Assembly: GCF_023100905.1 (NCBI RefSeq)
Contig: NZ_CP064686.1
Coordinates: 7,156,001-7,220,000, forward strand
DNA length: 64,000 bases
Origin: Bradyrhizobium sp. 4
GTDB taxonomy: Bacteria > Pseudomonadota > Alphaproteobacteria > Rhizobiales > Xanthobacteraceae
Reading direction: 5' to 3'
Position 1 is the stretch's first letter. Each line of letters opens with the position of its first letter. The notes beneath the pieces are model-generated. The model searched no databases. It was not told the origin of the DNA and was given only the letters and a program-made list of their open reading frames with translations. The translations under genes and the position numbers were made by a program. This document shows, in pieces, positions 1 through 7,615 of this stretch.

Positions 1-440
1 GCTCCTCTTGGGAATTTATCCTGAATGCGCGTCAGCCAGCGCGCGACGACGTCGATCTCCGCGCCGGTAAATCCTTCCGTCAATGCCGCATTGACCTTTG
101 CTGCGCTGGCCTTCGCCTGCGCCAGCGCCGTTCGCCCCTTCGGCGTCAGCCAGACGCGCCAGGCGCGACCATCCTCGTGATCCGCGCGCCGCTCGACCAG
201 TTTAGCCGCCGCCGTACGGTCGACCAGCCCCGAGATGCCGGCCGGCCCCATGTCGAGCGCCGCGGCGGCCTCGCCCATCAGGACGCCGTCCTGCTTGCCG
301 AGGATGAACAGGAGTCCTGCCTGCGCCGGCGTGACCTCGCTCGAAGGCTGCCCCGCCATCCAGCGCTGCAAGCGCCGCTGCGCGACGCTCAGCAGGTAGA
401 TCAGCCGATGATGCCCCCCGCCGACTTCTTTATTTCGCAT
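1..440 (-). CDS. MarR-family transcriptional regulator (3' end beyond window)
   Basis: This winged-helix repressor of the MarR family runs off the left edge, so the C-terminus is missing. Reading from the ATG at 440, the chain begins MRNKEVGGGHHRLIYLL and continues with a helix (RRLQRWMAG), the recognition region (GEAAAALDMGPAGISGLVDR) and the wing (RRADHEDGRAWRVWLTPKG), the usual MarR order over about 146 visible residues. MarR proteins bind DNA as dimers and often respond to small aromatic ligands; the ligand here cannot be told. The start codon lies inside an 18-bp perfect palindrome (431-448), so autoregulation is likely. The target operon is not visible, because the next gene rightward is on the other strand and looks unrelated. 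Confidence 0.85.
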   Translation of the reverse strand, partial: MRNKEVGGGHHRLIYLLSVAQRRLQRWMAGQPSSEVTPAQAGLLFILGKQDGVLMGEAAAALDMGPAGISGLVDRTAAAKLVERRADHEDGRAWRVWLTPKGRTALAQAKASAAKVNAALTEGFTGAEIDVVARWLTRIQDKFPRG

Positions 441-448
441 GCGAAATA
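431..448. promoter_or_regulatory. 18-bp perfect palindrome over the marR start codon, probable operator
   Basis: TATTTCGCATGCGAAATA is fully self-complementary. Its centre includes the ATG of the MarR gene, so a bound dimer would block either transcription or translation initiation. MarR-family operators are typically 16-20 bp palindromes of this kind. Assignment to this regulator is inferred from position. Confidence 0.7.
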
Positions 449-648
449 TATAATCGAAGCGGCCCGGAATGTCAAAGGACGGCAGCTGGATCGATGTGCC
501 ACGGCATCGTCGAGCAACAGCGCCGCACCGGCGCACCAGAACCTCACCCACCAATCGCAATTAGTCGCCGCCGCCCAGCTTGACGATCGCTTCTTTTTGT
601 TCCCTATTCGTTCTATTCAATCATAGATTGTATCGAAGACCTTTCGTG

Positions 649-1302
649 ATGAACAGTATGCGTGGCGAGAACCAGCCGACCCAGCTCGTAATTCATAATG
701 ACGATGATACGCCGGACCAATTCGTGATGGATCTGCTTCGGCAGGTTTTCGGCAGATCAGACCGTGAAGCGACCGCGCTCATCACCCAGATCGAGCAGAA
801 GGAAAAAGCGGTTTGCGGGCCTTACCCGCAATCGGTTGCCGAAGCCCTTTTCAAATCTGCGCAACAATCCATCGAATTGGCCGGCCACCAACTGCAGGTC
901 ACGCTAGAGGCGGTCAAGACTCCTTGCGAACTCTGTGGCAAGCCTGAGGGACAGACCGACGTTCGTATCGGCGACCGAACGGTCTGGCTGTGCAGCGACT
1001 GCATGCGTGCGGCGGATGAACCCTCGAACGAACAAGAGGAAGATTTCGACTTTGCTTGCGACGTTCTCGATTGGCACCTTGCCAGCACCGCGCGCAGCAA
1101 ACTCGTGACCACGATCCGCCAATTTCCCGGCCACATGCGGGTCGATCTTCAAGCCGCGGTCGACCGGCTCTTCGGCAAGGCCATCCGGCTGGTGGGACTG
1201 AACGAGGAGCAGCGCTACGAAACGCTGTCGATCCCACGACTGCTCAAGGAGGGCCGCTATGCGATCGCGATTGCCCGCTGCAATATTCCGACGTCGATGT
1301 AG
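649..1302 (+). CDS. ClpS-like adaptor domain plus ClpX-type zinc finger (N-terminal part of a frameshifted AAA+ protein)
   Basis: Start taken at the ATG at 649 (MNSMRGENQ). Residues about 11-88 match the whole ClpS core: IHNDDDTPDQFVMDLL corresponds to the ClpS NDDxTP segment, and KAVCGPYPQSVAEALF to its KAxCGVYTxEIAE strand-helix, ending in TLEA. The ClpS His that contacts N-degron residues (HYQGKAICG in E. coli) is replaced (EQKEKAVCG). Next comes a C-x2-C...C-x2-C zinc finger (CELCGKPEG...WLCSDC) resembling the ClpX N-terminal domain. The frame then stops at 1302, while the coding sense continues in another frame. One extra C near 1276 would join this to the ATPase that follows, giving a chain of about 572 residues. 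It could instead be a separate short adaptor. Confidence 0.75.
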   Translation: MNSMRGENQPTQLVIHNDDDTPDQFVMDLLRQVFGRSDREATALITQIEQKEKAVCGPYPQSVAEALFKSAQQSIELAGHQLQVTLEAVKTPCELCGKPEGQTDVRIGDRTVWLCSDCMRAADEPSNEQEEDFDFACDVLDWHLASTARSKLVTTIRQFPGHMRVDLQAAVDRLFGKAIRLVGLNEEQRYETLSIPRLLKEGRYAIAIARCNIPTSM

Positions 1303-2366
1303 GCGAGAAGAGCCCGGTCAAGTGTCTGGATAACGGACTATGGCTGTGTGAGCAGGATCATCTCCGCTATGCGGTTTTGCTCTGCGCACACCGCGAATAC
1401 AGTCGCGAGCCCGGCATTCGGATCGAGATCCTGGTGCCTTCAGGTTCCGCAGGCGCGGCTCTCGTCCAGCAATGCTTCAATGAATTGGAGGAAGCCGTAC
1501 AGGCTGCGCGGACCTATCGCGGCAAGATCCTGTCGCTCGATGCCGACTCCGACTATCGCGGTCGCTCGCGCGGCATCACGGTGCATCGCTTGCCGCAGGT
1601 CGCGCGCGACGAGGTGATTCTGCCGGAGCAGACCCTGCGGCTGCTCGATCGCAACGTTCTGACCTTCGTCAACACCCGAGACCAATTGCGCCGGCTGGGT
1701 CAATCGACACGCAAAGGCATCTTGCTGTACGGGCCGCTGGGCACCGGCAAGACCCACACGATCCGCTATCTCGCAACGCATTTGCCCGGGCATACGACGT
1801 TGATCATCACGGCCGAGCAGATCGGTCTGCTCGGCGCCTATATGAGCCTGGCACGCCTGCTCCAGCCGTCGATGGTGGTGATCGAGGATGTCGATCTCAT
1901 CGCCCGCGACCGCGATGACATGGGGCCGTGTGCGGAATCCATGCTGAACAAGCTGCTCAACGAGATGGACGGGCTGAAGGAAGACGCCGACATCCTGTTC
2001 GTTCTGACCACCAACCGGCCGGAGGACATCGAGGGAGCTCTCGCGGGTCGCCCCGGCCGCATCGATCAAGCTATCGAAGTGCCGCTGCCCGACGAGACCG
2101 GCCGCGGCAAGCTGGTCCGGCTCTACGGCAGGGGACTGCCGCTCGAGGGGGCGGTGATCGCGGAGGCTGCCCGACGCAGCGAGGGCACCAGTTGCGCCTT
2201 CATCAAGGAGCTGATGCGGCGGCTGGCGCAAGGAAGCATCGCACGGGACGGCGGCAACACCGTGATCTCCGCCGATATCGACGAAGCCCTTGACGACATG
2301 CTGTTCTCCGGCGGCCGGCTCAACGCGCAGCTGCTCGGCGGCGCGCAGGCAATGGCCGCCGGGTGA
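1278..2366 (+). CDS. AAA+ ATPase part of the ClpS-like/AAA+ protein (no proper start codon of its own)
   Basis: Coding sense resumes here in the +3 frame with QYSDVDVGEKSPVKCLDNG. There is no ATG, GTG or TTG between the upstream stop region and 1377, which supports a frameshift joining it to the preceding ClpS-like frame. The ATPase is of the FtsH/Cdc48 (classic AAA) type: Walker A GPLGTGKTH near 1731, Walker B MVVIEDVDLI near 1875, sensor 1 VLTTNRPEDIE near 2002 and the arginine region RPGRIDQAIEVPLPD, followed by the small alpha-helical lid. No protease domain is visible. A role in unfolding or remodelling proteins delivered by the N-terminal domains is inference. The gene converges on the esterase at 2388. 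Confidence 0.8.
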   Translation: MQYSDVDVGEKSPVKCLDNGLWLCEQDHLRYAVLLCAHREYSREPGIRIEILVPSGSAGAALVQQCFNELEEAVQAARTYRGKILSLDADSDYRGRSRGITVHRLPQVARDEVILPEQTLRLLDRNVLTFVNTRDQLRRLGQSTRKGILLYGPLGTGKTHTIRYLATHLPGHTTLIITAEQIGLLGAYMSLARLLQPSMVVIEDVDLIARDRDDMGPCAESMLNKLLNEMDGLKEDADILFVLTTNRPEDIEGALAGRPGRIDQAIEVPLPDETGRGKLVRLYGRGLPLEGAVIAEAARRSEGTSCAFIKELMRRLAQGSIARDGGNTVISADIDEALDDMLFSGGRLNAQLLGGAQAMAAG

Positions 2367-2378
2367 CGCTCCGAAGTG

Positions 2379-2398
2379 GCGCGCCGGCTACGGCGCGC
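2379..2398. terminator. 8-bp stem, 4-nt loop hairpin between convergent genes
   Basis: GCGCGCCG (2379-2386) pairs perfectly with CGGCGCGC (2391-2398) around the loop GCTA. It sits over the stop codon of the minus-strand esterase and 13 bp past the stop of the plus-strand ATPase. No T-tract follows on either side, so termination is possible but unproven. Confidence 0.4.
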
Positions 2399-4049
2399 AG
2401 GTGAAGCTCGCTGCCTCCGTCACCGGACCGCTCTTGTAGTGCGGCCAGGCCGGCCAGCGGCACAGCGGCAGCGCGCGAAGCGTCGCAAAGGACGGCGCTT
2501 CGACCTTCTGCTCGGCGACTTCCAAATCGCCGGGCGCCTTGCCCTTTTCGACCCAGTCGACCAGCGCGCTCAGCATGTCGACATTGGCCGGCGCGCCGGA
2601 GCCGACATGGTCGACCCCGGGCGCGGTGTAGAGCCGCGCGAATTCGGCCGTCTCGGCCTTGCCGAGCTTGCGTTCGACGCTCTCGAAATAGCGGATGCCG
2701 GCATAGGGGCTCTGCGCGTAGTCCGCCATGTGTTCGAGCATGATCAGCCGGCCGCCGCGAGCGCGGAAGCGGCTGAGGTCGGGATCGGTGGAATCCATCA
2801 GGCTGGAGACCTCGAGCAGCCGCCCCTTGTGCTCTTCGGGCTTATAGGTCGTCACGTCGAGCTTGGGATCGCGCGCGAACACATATTGGATGCCGCCGGC
2901 ACCGTAGATCCAGGCGATGCCGTTATTGGGCGCAGGCGGCTGCGCAGGAGACGCCGTGCCGAGCCACCATGCGACCCAGCCGCCGGTCGGCCCAACCGCC
3001 GGCGTATCCTCGCCCGACACGCCCCAGCCCGGATAATCATCGAGACCATTGGCGAGGGGAAACGGGAATTTGTAGGTCGCATGCAGGGTGTCGATCGCCT
3101 TGATCTGCGCGTCGGTGAGGCATTGATCGCCCGTCTTGCCGCTCGCGCAACGCAGCGTCTCCGCCTTGAACGCCGCCTTGCAGGACACGGGATCTTGCAC
3201 CAGCGCGTCGTCGGAGCCGTCGGCCTTGTCGCAAGCCGCGCGCACGGCGTCGCCGACGAGCTTCACCTGCGCCGGATTGATCCAGCCATCGCCCATGGTC
3301 ACGAGACCCGAGCGGGTGCCGGCATGCTGCAGGCCGACCCAGTTGATGACGGGCACGCGGGCAAAGATGCCGTCGAAATCATCGGGATAGCGCTGTGCCA
3401 TGGTGAGGCCTTCGCGGCCGCCTTCGGACGACCCCATGAAGTACATTTTCTCAGGCCTCTTGCCGTAGGCGCGCTGCATCAGCGCGACGGCGGCATCTCG
3501 TACCTTCTTGTAGGCGCGATGGGCGAAATTCTCGAAGGCTTCGTCGTTGAGCGCGAACAGTTGCGGCGGCTCGCCCGGCTTGGACTCATGACCGGAATCG
3601 GTCCCGTAGGTGACGAAGCCGCGCGCGAGCGGCGACGGCTTGTCGAAGGGATAGGCCGGCGGCAGCGTCAGGCCCGTGATCAGCACGCCGTTGAATCCGC
3701 CCCCGCCATATTGCAGCGAGCGGCCGTTCCATTCGACGGGAAGATTGACCTGAAATCTGATCGGCGGCGCCTTGGGATCGGTGGGATCGATATGGCCGAG
3801 CACCTTGCAGAAGCCGGGATTGGCGGGCGTGACGCGCCCCGACGGCGTCGGGCCGCGTTCGGCGACGGCCAGTTGCGACGGCGCCAGCAACGTCGCCGAA
3901 TCGATCTTCACGGCGTCAGTGCCGCCGACCAGGCCCTTGCAGACGGCGTCCGCATCCTCGGCCAGCGTCACCGCTGCAGCGGAGTTCGCGCCCAGTGCAG
4001 TCACTGCGCCCACGAGCAATACACACAGCTTCGCACGCCCTTGCGCCAT
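2388..4049 (-). CDS. Tannase/feruloyl esterase family secreted hydrolase
   Basis: Secreted alpha/beta hydrolase of the tannase family (553 aa), expected to cleave ester bonds of plant phenolics such as gallate or ferulate esters. The start is set at the ATG at 4049, preceded by a GGGGGA ribosome binding site; an in-frame extension to 4142 has no such site. Residues 1-26 form a Sec signal peptide (KLCVLLVGAVTALGANSAAA). The nucleophile elbow GSSEGG lies near residue 208, and GTDSGH upstream of it is also typical of the family. The C-terminal region contains GVDHVGSGAP, where the family's catalytic His is expected. The substrate cannot be told. It starts shortly after the stop of serA on the same strand but is probably a separate unit. 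Confidence 0.85.
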   Translation of the reverse strand: MAQGRAKLCVLLVGAVTALGANSAAAVTLAEDADAVCKGLVGGTDAVKIDSATLLAPSQLAVAERGPTPSGRVTPANPGFCKVLGHIDPTDPKAPPIRFQVNLPVEWNGRSLQYGGGGFNGVLITGLTLPPAYPFDKPSPLARGFVTYGTDSGHESKPGEPPQLFALNDEAFENFAHRAYKKVRDAAVALMQRAYGKRPEKMYFMGSSEGGREGLTMAQRYPDDFDGIFARVPVINWVGLQHAGTRSGLVTMGDGWINPAQVKLVGDAVRAACDKADGSDDALVQDPVSCKAAFKAETLRCASGKTGDQCLTDAQIKAIDTLHATYKFPFPLANGLDDYPGWGVSGEDTPAVGPTGGWVAWWLGTASPAQPPAPNNGIAWIYGAGGIQYVFARDPKLDVTTYKPEEHKGRLLEVSSLMDSTDPDLSRFRARGGRLIMLEHMADYAQSPYAGIRYFESVERKLGKAETAEFARLYTAPGVDHVGSGAPANVDMLSALVDWVEKGKAPGDLEVAEQKVEAPSFATLRALPLCRWPAWPHYKSGPVTEAASFTCAP

Positions 4050-4131
4050 CGTTTCCCCCTGCACTTTCTGTTCTCGTTCGTTCCGCCAGCAGGCCGTATT
4101 CAAGGCGCCTTCCGACCGGCCGTCAATGACG

Positions 4132-5376
4132 CTAGTGCTCAAACACCAGCCGCGCGCCGACAGTGCCCTCGAGGCTGCGGATCTGCTGCAGCAGCGCGCC
4201 TGAATCCTGGCCGCCGAGGTCGGCGTCGAGCACGACGTAACCGAGGTCGCCGGAGGTCTCCAGATATTGCGCGGCGATATTGATGTCGCGCTGCAGGAAC
4301 ACTTCGTTGAGCCGGCGCAGCATGCCGGGCACGTTGCGATGGACGTGGCTGAAGCGCGCGCCGGAGGGGCGCAGATGCAACTGCACCTCCGGAAAATTCA
4401 CCGCCCCCGTGGTCGAGCCGGTGATGAAGAAGTCGACCAGCTTGCGCGCTACCTCGCCGCCGATGCGCTCCTGCGCCTCCTCGGTCGAACCGCCGATATG
4501 CGGGGTGAGGATGACATTGCCGAGGCCCTGCACCGGGCTCTTGAAGCGATCGGAGTTCGAGGACGGCTCGACCGGAAACACGTCGATGGCGGCGCCCGCG
4601 AGGTGACCGTCGCGCAGAGCTCCCGCCAGCGCATCGAGATCGACGACGGTGCCGCGGCTGTTGTTGATCAGGAGGGAGCCGGGCTTCATCGCCCGCAGCT
4701 CCTTCTCGCCGATCATCCCGGCGGTCTCCGGCGTTTCCGGCACATGCAGGCTGACGACGTCGCTCTGCGCCAGCAGCTCCTCCAGCTTCTCGACCGGCTC
4801 GGTGTTGCCGTGGCGGAGCTTGTCGGTGCGGTCGAAATAGATCACGCGCATGCCGATCGCCTCCGCCAGGGTCGAGAGCTGCGAGCCGATATTGCCGTAG
4901 CCGATGATGCCGAGGGTACGGCCGCGTACCTCGCGGCTGCCGGTCGCCGACTTGTCCCAGCCGCCCTCATGGGCCGACACCGAGCGCGGGAAGATGCGCC
5001 GCAGCAGCATCACGATCTCACCGATCACGAGCTCGGCGACGCTGCGCGTGTTGGAGAACGGCGCGTTGAACACCGGAATGCCGCGCTTGCGCGCCGCCAG
5101 CAGATCGACCTGGTTGGTGCCGACGCTGAAGCAGCCGACGGCGAGAAGCTGGTCGGCCGCTTCCAGCACCTGATCGGTGATCTGGGTGCGCGAGCGGATG
5201 CCGAGCAATGACACGCCTTTGAGCGCCCGCCGCAAATCCTCGCCGTCCAGCGCCTTGGTCAGGCGCTCGACATTGGTGAAACCCGCCGTTCTGAACAGGT
5301 CCACGGCGCTGTCGTTGACGCCTTCAAGCAGCAGCGCCTTCGCGCTCCGCTCAGGGCTTTGGCCTGGGACTGACAT
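4132..5376 (-). CDS. serA: D-3-phosphoglycerate dehydrogenase
   Basis: First enzyme of serine synthesis, oxidising 3-phosphoglycerate to phosphohydroxypyruvate with NAD. At 414 aa it is the short E. coli-like type with one C-terminal ACT domain (FSHVHRNVPGMLRRLNEVF to the end), the usual serine feedback site. The Rossmann motif GIIGYGNIGSQ, the catalytic Arg in LINNSRGTVV, the Glu in IDVFPVEP and the His in TPHIGGSTEE are all present. The start is the ATG at 5376 with GGAGA six bases upstream; an in-frame extension to 5412 lacks support. Many Bradyrhizobium genomes carry a second, longer SerA elsewhere, so this may not be the only copy (recall, not shown here). Confidence 0.92.
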   Translation of the reverse strand: MSVPGQSPERSAKALLLEGVNDSAVDLFRTAGFTNVERLTKALDGEDLRRALKGVSLLGIRSRTQITDQVLEAADQLLAVGCFSVGTNQVDLLAARKRGIPVFNAPFSNTRSVAELVIGEIVMLLRRIFPRSVSAHEGGWDKSATGSREVRGRTLGIIGYGNIGSQLSTLAEAIGMRVIYFDRTDKLRHGNTEPVEKLEELLAQSDVVSLHVPETPETAGMIGEKELRAMKPGSLLINNSRGTVVDLDALAGALRDGHLAGAAIDVFPVEPSSNSDRFKSPVQGLGNVILTPHIGGSTEEAQERIGGEVARKLVDFFITGSTTGAVNFPEVQLHLRPSGARFSHVHRNVPGMLRRLNEVFLQRDINIAAQYLETSGDLGYVVLDADLGGQDSGALLQQIRSLEGTVGARLVFEH

Positions 5377-5474
5377 GAAATCTCCGTGGGTCACAGCTTC
5401 GCCGCAGCTCATAGACCGCGGGGGATGCGCAGCACAATAGGGTTCGGATACGGGGAGAAGATGGCGGGCGCTCG

Positions 5475-6707
5475 TCAGATCACGTAAAACCCGTGCGTGC
5501 CGTCCAGACGCAATTGTTCGACCAGGCCATACTCCCAGTCGAGATAGTCCTGCATCGCACGCTCGTCGACACCGGTGCCTTCATAGGGGCGGCGGTAACG
5601 GTAGGCGGGGTCGGGCTTGGGCAGGACGTGCGGCGGACCGATTTCGAGCGCGCCGTCATAGCCACCTTCCCGCACATAGACCTCCCAGCCCATCTGCGCG
5701 AGCCAGGACGCCGTCATGTCGGCGCGGACGCCCTTGTCGTCGGTCAGCGCGATGCGCGCGCCGCGCACCGGTGCGGCCATATCGGTTTCCTGGACCAGCT
5801 GTCCGCCGGGATAGTGACGAAACCCCGGGAGATGGCCGGCGGCATATTCCTCGGCGTCACGCACGTCGAAGCGATAGAGCGTGCGATCGGTCTGCGCGAC
5901 AAGCCCAGCCATCTCGCTCGCACCGATGTGGCGCACACCGGCGCGATAGGCGACGTCGCGCGCATTGGCCGGGCCGCCCTCGAACGGCCCGATCGCGCCA
6001 CGCCGGTCGGCACCGTGGTCGAGCGTATGCCGCGCCAGCGTCCAGCCGATGGTTCCGTTGCGCAGCGCCCGGACCTTGTTCGGCACGCCGGCATTGATCA
6101 GCGATTGGGTGCCGATGATCGAGCGGGTGCGGCCGGCGCAATTCACGATGATGGTGGTGTCGACATCGGGTGCCGCCTGCCCTGCCCGCAGCACCAGCTC
6201 CGCGCCGGGCACGCTGACCGAGCCCGGGATGTTCATGGTGGCATACTCGTCGAAGCGGCGCACGTCGAGGATCGCGATGTTGGCCTTGTCCGCGATGAGT
6301 TTTGCCACCTCGTCGGCACTGAACGACGGGGTGTTCCGGCGCGATTCGACCAGCTCGCCAAAGGCTTTTGAGTAGGAGTTGACGTCCTCGAAGATTTGAT
6401 AGCCGGCGTCGCGCCAGGCCTTCAGCCTGCCATCGAGCGCGCGGACATTGGTATAGCCGAGCGCGGCCAACCGCTCGGCGCCGGCAGTGACGAGGCCCTC
6501 GCCGTCATCATAGAGCACGATCGCCACGTCCTTGCGCGGCAGCCGCACCTCGGCTTCGATCCCGATCCGGTCCGCGGCCATGTTGGCAGCAAACAGCGGA
6601 TGTCCCGTCGCGAAACCAGCCTCGTGCCTGAGATCGAGCAGAGCGATCTCCTCGCGGAGCAGCAGTGCCCGGCGGATATCGGCGGAAGTGACGGTCGAAG
6701 GCTTCAT
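5475..6707 (-). CDS. Multidomain rhodanese-like sulfurtransferase
   Basis: Cytosolic protein of 410 aa built from three rhodanese modules, at about residues 6-120, 130-235 and 270-360. Only the middle module has the active-site Cys that carries the persulfide (IIVNCAGRTRS). The first (VLYDDGEG) and third (ALTDDKGVRA) have lost it and probably have structural or regulatory roles. The C-terminal segment, rich in Tyr and Pro (PAYRYRRPYEG), is typical of this alphaproteobacterial subgroup. The start is chosen at the ATG at 6707 (MKPSTVTSADI), where the first module begins; a longer in-frame start at 6815 is possible. Sulfur donor and acceptor are unknown. No sulfur-metabolism genes adjoin it. Confidence 0.82.
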   Translation of the reverse strand: MKPSTVTSADIRRALLLREEIALLDLRHEAGFATGHPLFAANMAADRIGIEAEVRLPRKDVAIVLYDDGEGLVTAGAERLAALGYTNVRALDGRLKAWRDAGYQIFEDVNSYSKAFGELVESRRNTPSFSADEVAKLIADKANIAILDVRRFDEYATMNIPGSVSVPGAELVLRAGQAAPDVDTTIIVNCAGRTRSIIGTQSLINAGVPNKVRALRNGTIGWTLARHTLDHGADRRGAIGPFEGGPANARDVAYRAGVRHIGASEMAGLVAQTDRTLYRFDVRDAEEYAAGHLPGFRHYPGGQLVQETDMAAPVRGARIALTDDKGVRADMTASWLAQMGWEVYVREGGYDGALEIGPPHVLPKPDPAYRYRRPYEGTGVDERAMQDYLDWEYGLVEQLRLDGTHGFYVI

Positions 6708-6910
6708 GAGACAGGCAACCTTGGGGGACTTGAACGGGACTGGTTCTTGAATGATTGCCGGCCGGTTGGCCAGCCCGATCCGGGGGGTATGGCTCCGACC
6801 GGCGGGCGCGCCCACCGTGGTCCCCGGCTGAAAATCGTTTCGTATGCCGCGCTTGAGGGCTAAAGTTCCGAATCGTCTGGGGGGCGCAATATGAAAGTGC
6901 TAAATTCCTG

Positions 6911-7558
6911 GTGGTGTTTCTGGCGCTTCCGGGCGTCGCCATGGCCGCGCTCACCTATGCCGAACGCAAATCGCAATTCGAGCGGGCAATGGCCTCGATC
7001 ATGGCCGCAGCGACGCCGGCCGTACACCCAACGCTTCGCGACACGCTGATCAAGGACTATCTCGCCTGCAAACCCAACAAGGGACAGGCCGTGGAGCTCG
7101 TCAATGCGAGCTACCTTCGGACCTGCGAACAGGACGACGCTTCGGCGACGGGAGACCGTGCACTGGAATCCTGTCAGCTTCGCTACGGCAAGCCATGCGC
7201 CCTGCTGGCGGTCAACGAGGAAATCGTCGCTGAAGGCGAGCTCGCGTCGAGAGACATGCCGCGGCTGCATTATGCAGGCAAGTACGACTTGTCGCAGATT
7301 CCAATCATCCGGCGGATCACGCGACAGCGCCCTGACGTGCAGAACTACGACAAGGCCATGGAGCCCAAGGCGATCGCGATCCATCCCTGGGGTAAGCTGT
7401 TCATCTCGGCAGGGGACCCCAGCCTTAAAGACGCCCAGACCTCCGCGCTTGCGAAATGTAACAGCGATCCCGCGCGGAACGGCCGGGATGGCGGCTGCTT
7501 CGTCTACGCCATCAACAACGACATCGTCCTCGACGAACGGCGCATGCAGGCGAAGTGA
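6911..7558 (+). CDS. Secreted hypothetical protein with two DUF4189-like repeats; start probably frameshifted
   Basis: Small periplasmic-type protein. The open frame starts at a GTG (6911), giving a short signal-like sequence (MVFLALPGVAMA). The best-placed start is the ATG at 6891, eight bases after a GGGGGG ribosome binding site, but it is in another frame. One added A in TAAATT near 6903 would fuse MKVLKFLVVFLALPG and create a normal signal peptide. The mature chain has two related units, ALESCQLRYGKPCALLAVNEEIV and ALAKCNSD...GGCFVYAINNDIV, with Cys pairs in equivalent places, which recalls DUF4189. Function unknown. It is divergent from the rhodanese gene. Confidence 0.65.
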   Translation: MVFLALPGVAMAALTYAERKSQFERAMASIMAAATPAVHPTLRDTLIKDYLACKPNKGQAVELVNASYLRTCEQDDASATGDRALESCQLRYGKPCALLAVNEEIVAEGELASRDMPRLHYAGKYDLSQIPIIRRITRQRPDVQNYDKAMEPKAIAIHPWGKLFISAGDPSLKDAQTSALAKCNSDPARNGRDGGCFVYAINNDIVLDERRMQAK

Positions 7559-7615
7559 TACGACGACGGCGGCTCACCCGGGCAACACCAAGCCCTGTCG
7601 AAGCAGTCCGCCCGT

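Noticed and set aside
2376..4283. Long plus-strand open frame opposite the tannase-family gene
   Set aside because: It is the antisense shadow of high-GC coding sequence; the minus strand carries signal peptide and hydrolase motifs, while this frame is Arg/Ala-rich without a domain.
5377..5474. Riboswitch upstream of serA
   Set aside because: The leader is short and I could not find a conserved riboswitch core.
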